Source: Paraspadella gotoi (taxonomy: Eukaryota > Chaetognatha). From it: a stretch of 64,000 nt of DNA. The position numbers and the translations under genes were made by a program. Position 1 is the first letter of the stretch; each line of letters begins with the position of its first letter. The notes under the pieces are model-generated. The model was not told the origin of the DNA. It worked only from the letters and a program-made list of their open reading frames with translations, and did not search any database. Shown here piece after piece: positions 63,806 through 64,000 of this stretch. The stretch is taken from assembly GCA_051294375.1 (NCBI GenBank), contig CM119271.1, positions 13,702,372 through 13,766,371 of the forward strand, written 5' to 3'.

Positions 63806-64000
63806 GAAACTAGGCTTGAGGGTTTTCCATGCCCCCAAGGTGGCTTACAGCCGTCCTCACGCTTCCCGCTGGGTTCAATCCCAACCCGGTACCTAGTGAT
63901 CATGAGCTGATGGCTTTACTCAATGAGCCACCGGGTCATGACTGAAGGAGTCGTTCTTATAGGTGGGGTGAACTTAGTCAATTTTGACAGCATGTAGTCG
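63806..64000 (-). repeat. Partial SINE-like copy running off the window
   Basis: On the minus strand, GGTGGCTCATTGAGTAAAGC and TACCGGGTTGGGATTGAACC give A/B-box-like spacing and match the copy at 63.6 kb. The flank GCTTGAGGGTTTTCCA also occurs at 54.70 kb. Confidence 0.5.

Overview
The window is nuclear DNA of an invertebrate metazoan. It has intron-rich protein genes with GT-AG introns (many only 60-120 bp), GC-rich exons in AT-rich introns, animal-specific families (TANC scaffold, ankyrin/SOCS-box protein, GPATCH2 family, animal-type COP1) and a dense load of foldback elements, tRNA-derived SINE-like repeats and TTAGGG-type satellite. I cannot place it to phylum. Three 10-N assembly gaps lie at 40.8, 42.4 and 42.6 kb. 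All exon models below were read by eye; reading phase was checked across every junction and is consistent in each gene.

Layout. 0.66-21.3 kb (+): the 3' part of a TANC1/2-type scaffold gene (27 exons seen; the 5' part is off the window), with a P-loop NTPase, ankyrin repeats, TPRs and a C-terminal PDZ-ligand-like tail. Its 5.3-kb intron holds a 1.2-kb foldback, and its 3.3-kb intron hosts a nested two-exon gene on the minus strand for an Ig-like type I membrane protein. 22.4-25.5 kb (-): ankyrin/SOCS-box protein, tail-to-tail with TANC. 26.0-30.1 kb (-): GPATCH2/GPATCH2L-family gene that lacks a G-patch and carries an R3H-like block. 31.5-34.1 kb (+): ten-finger C2H2 protein. 34.2-37.4 kb (+): HEMK1-type glutamine methyltransferase with two alternative copies of its last, catalytic exon. 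37.5-38.8 kb (+): ribosomal protein uS5/RPS2. 39.2-45.6 kb (+): complete COP1 E3 ubiquitin ligase (RING, coiled coil, WD40).

45.6-64 kb has no supported protein gene. It is a nest of repeats: a TA-flanked element containing a hAT-like element containing a foldback; a palindrome of about 4.5 kb; Helitron/HINE-like 150-bp repeats with GACG microsatellite; an inverted telomere-like satellite interrupted by a hAT-like MITE with a perfect 8-bp target duplication; and SINE-like inverted repeats.

The most interesting signal is a dispersed foldback family (43.2, 47.3, 51.9, 53.3 and 62.9 kb, with a solo tail at 54.4 kb). Its arms contain a candidate type I hammerhead ribozyme (CUGANGA box, 5-bp stem II, GAAA, minimal stem III, complementary stem I) followed by a shared tail. 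This is the arrangement known from Penelope-like retroelements and metazoan retrozymes. Other strong points are the duplicated catalytic exon of HEMK1 and a 74-bp insertion whose empty site survives in the opposite palindrome arm.
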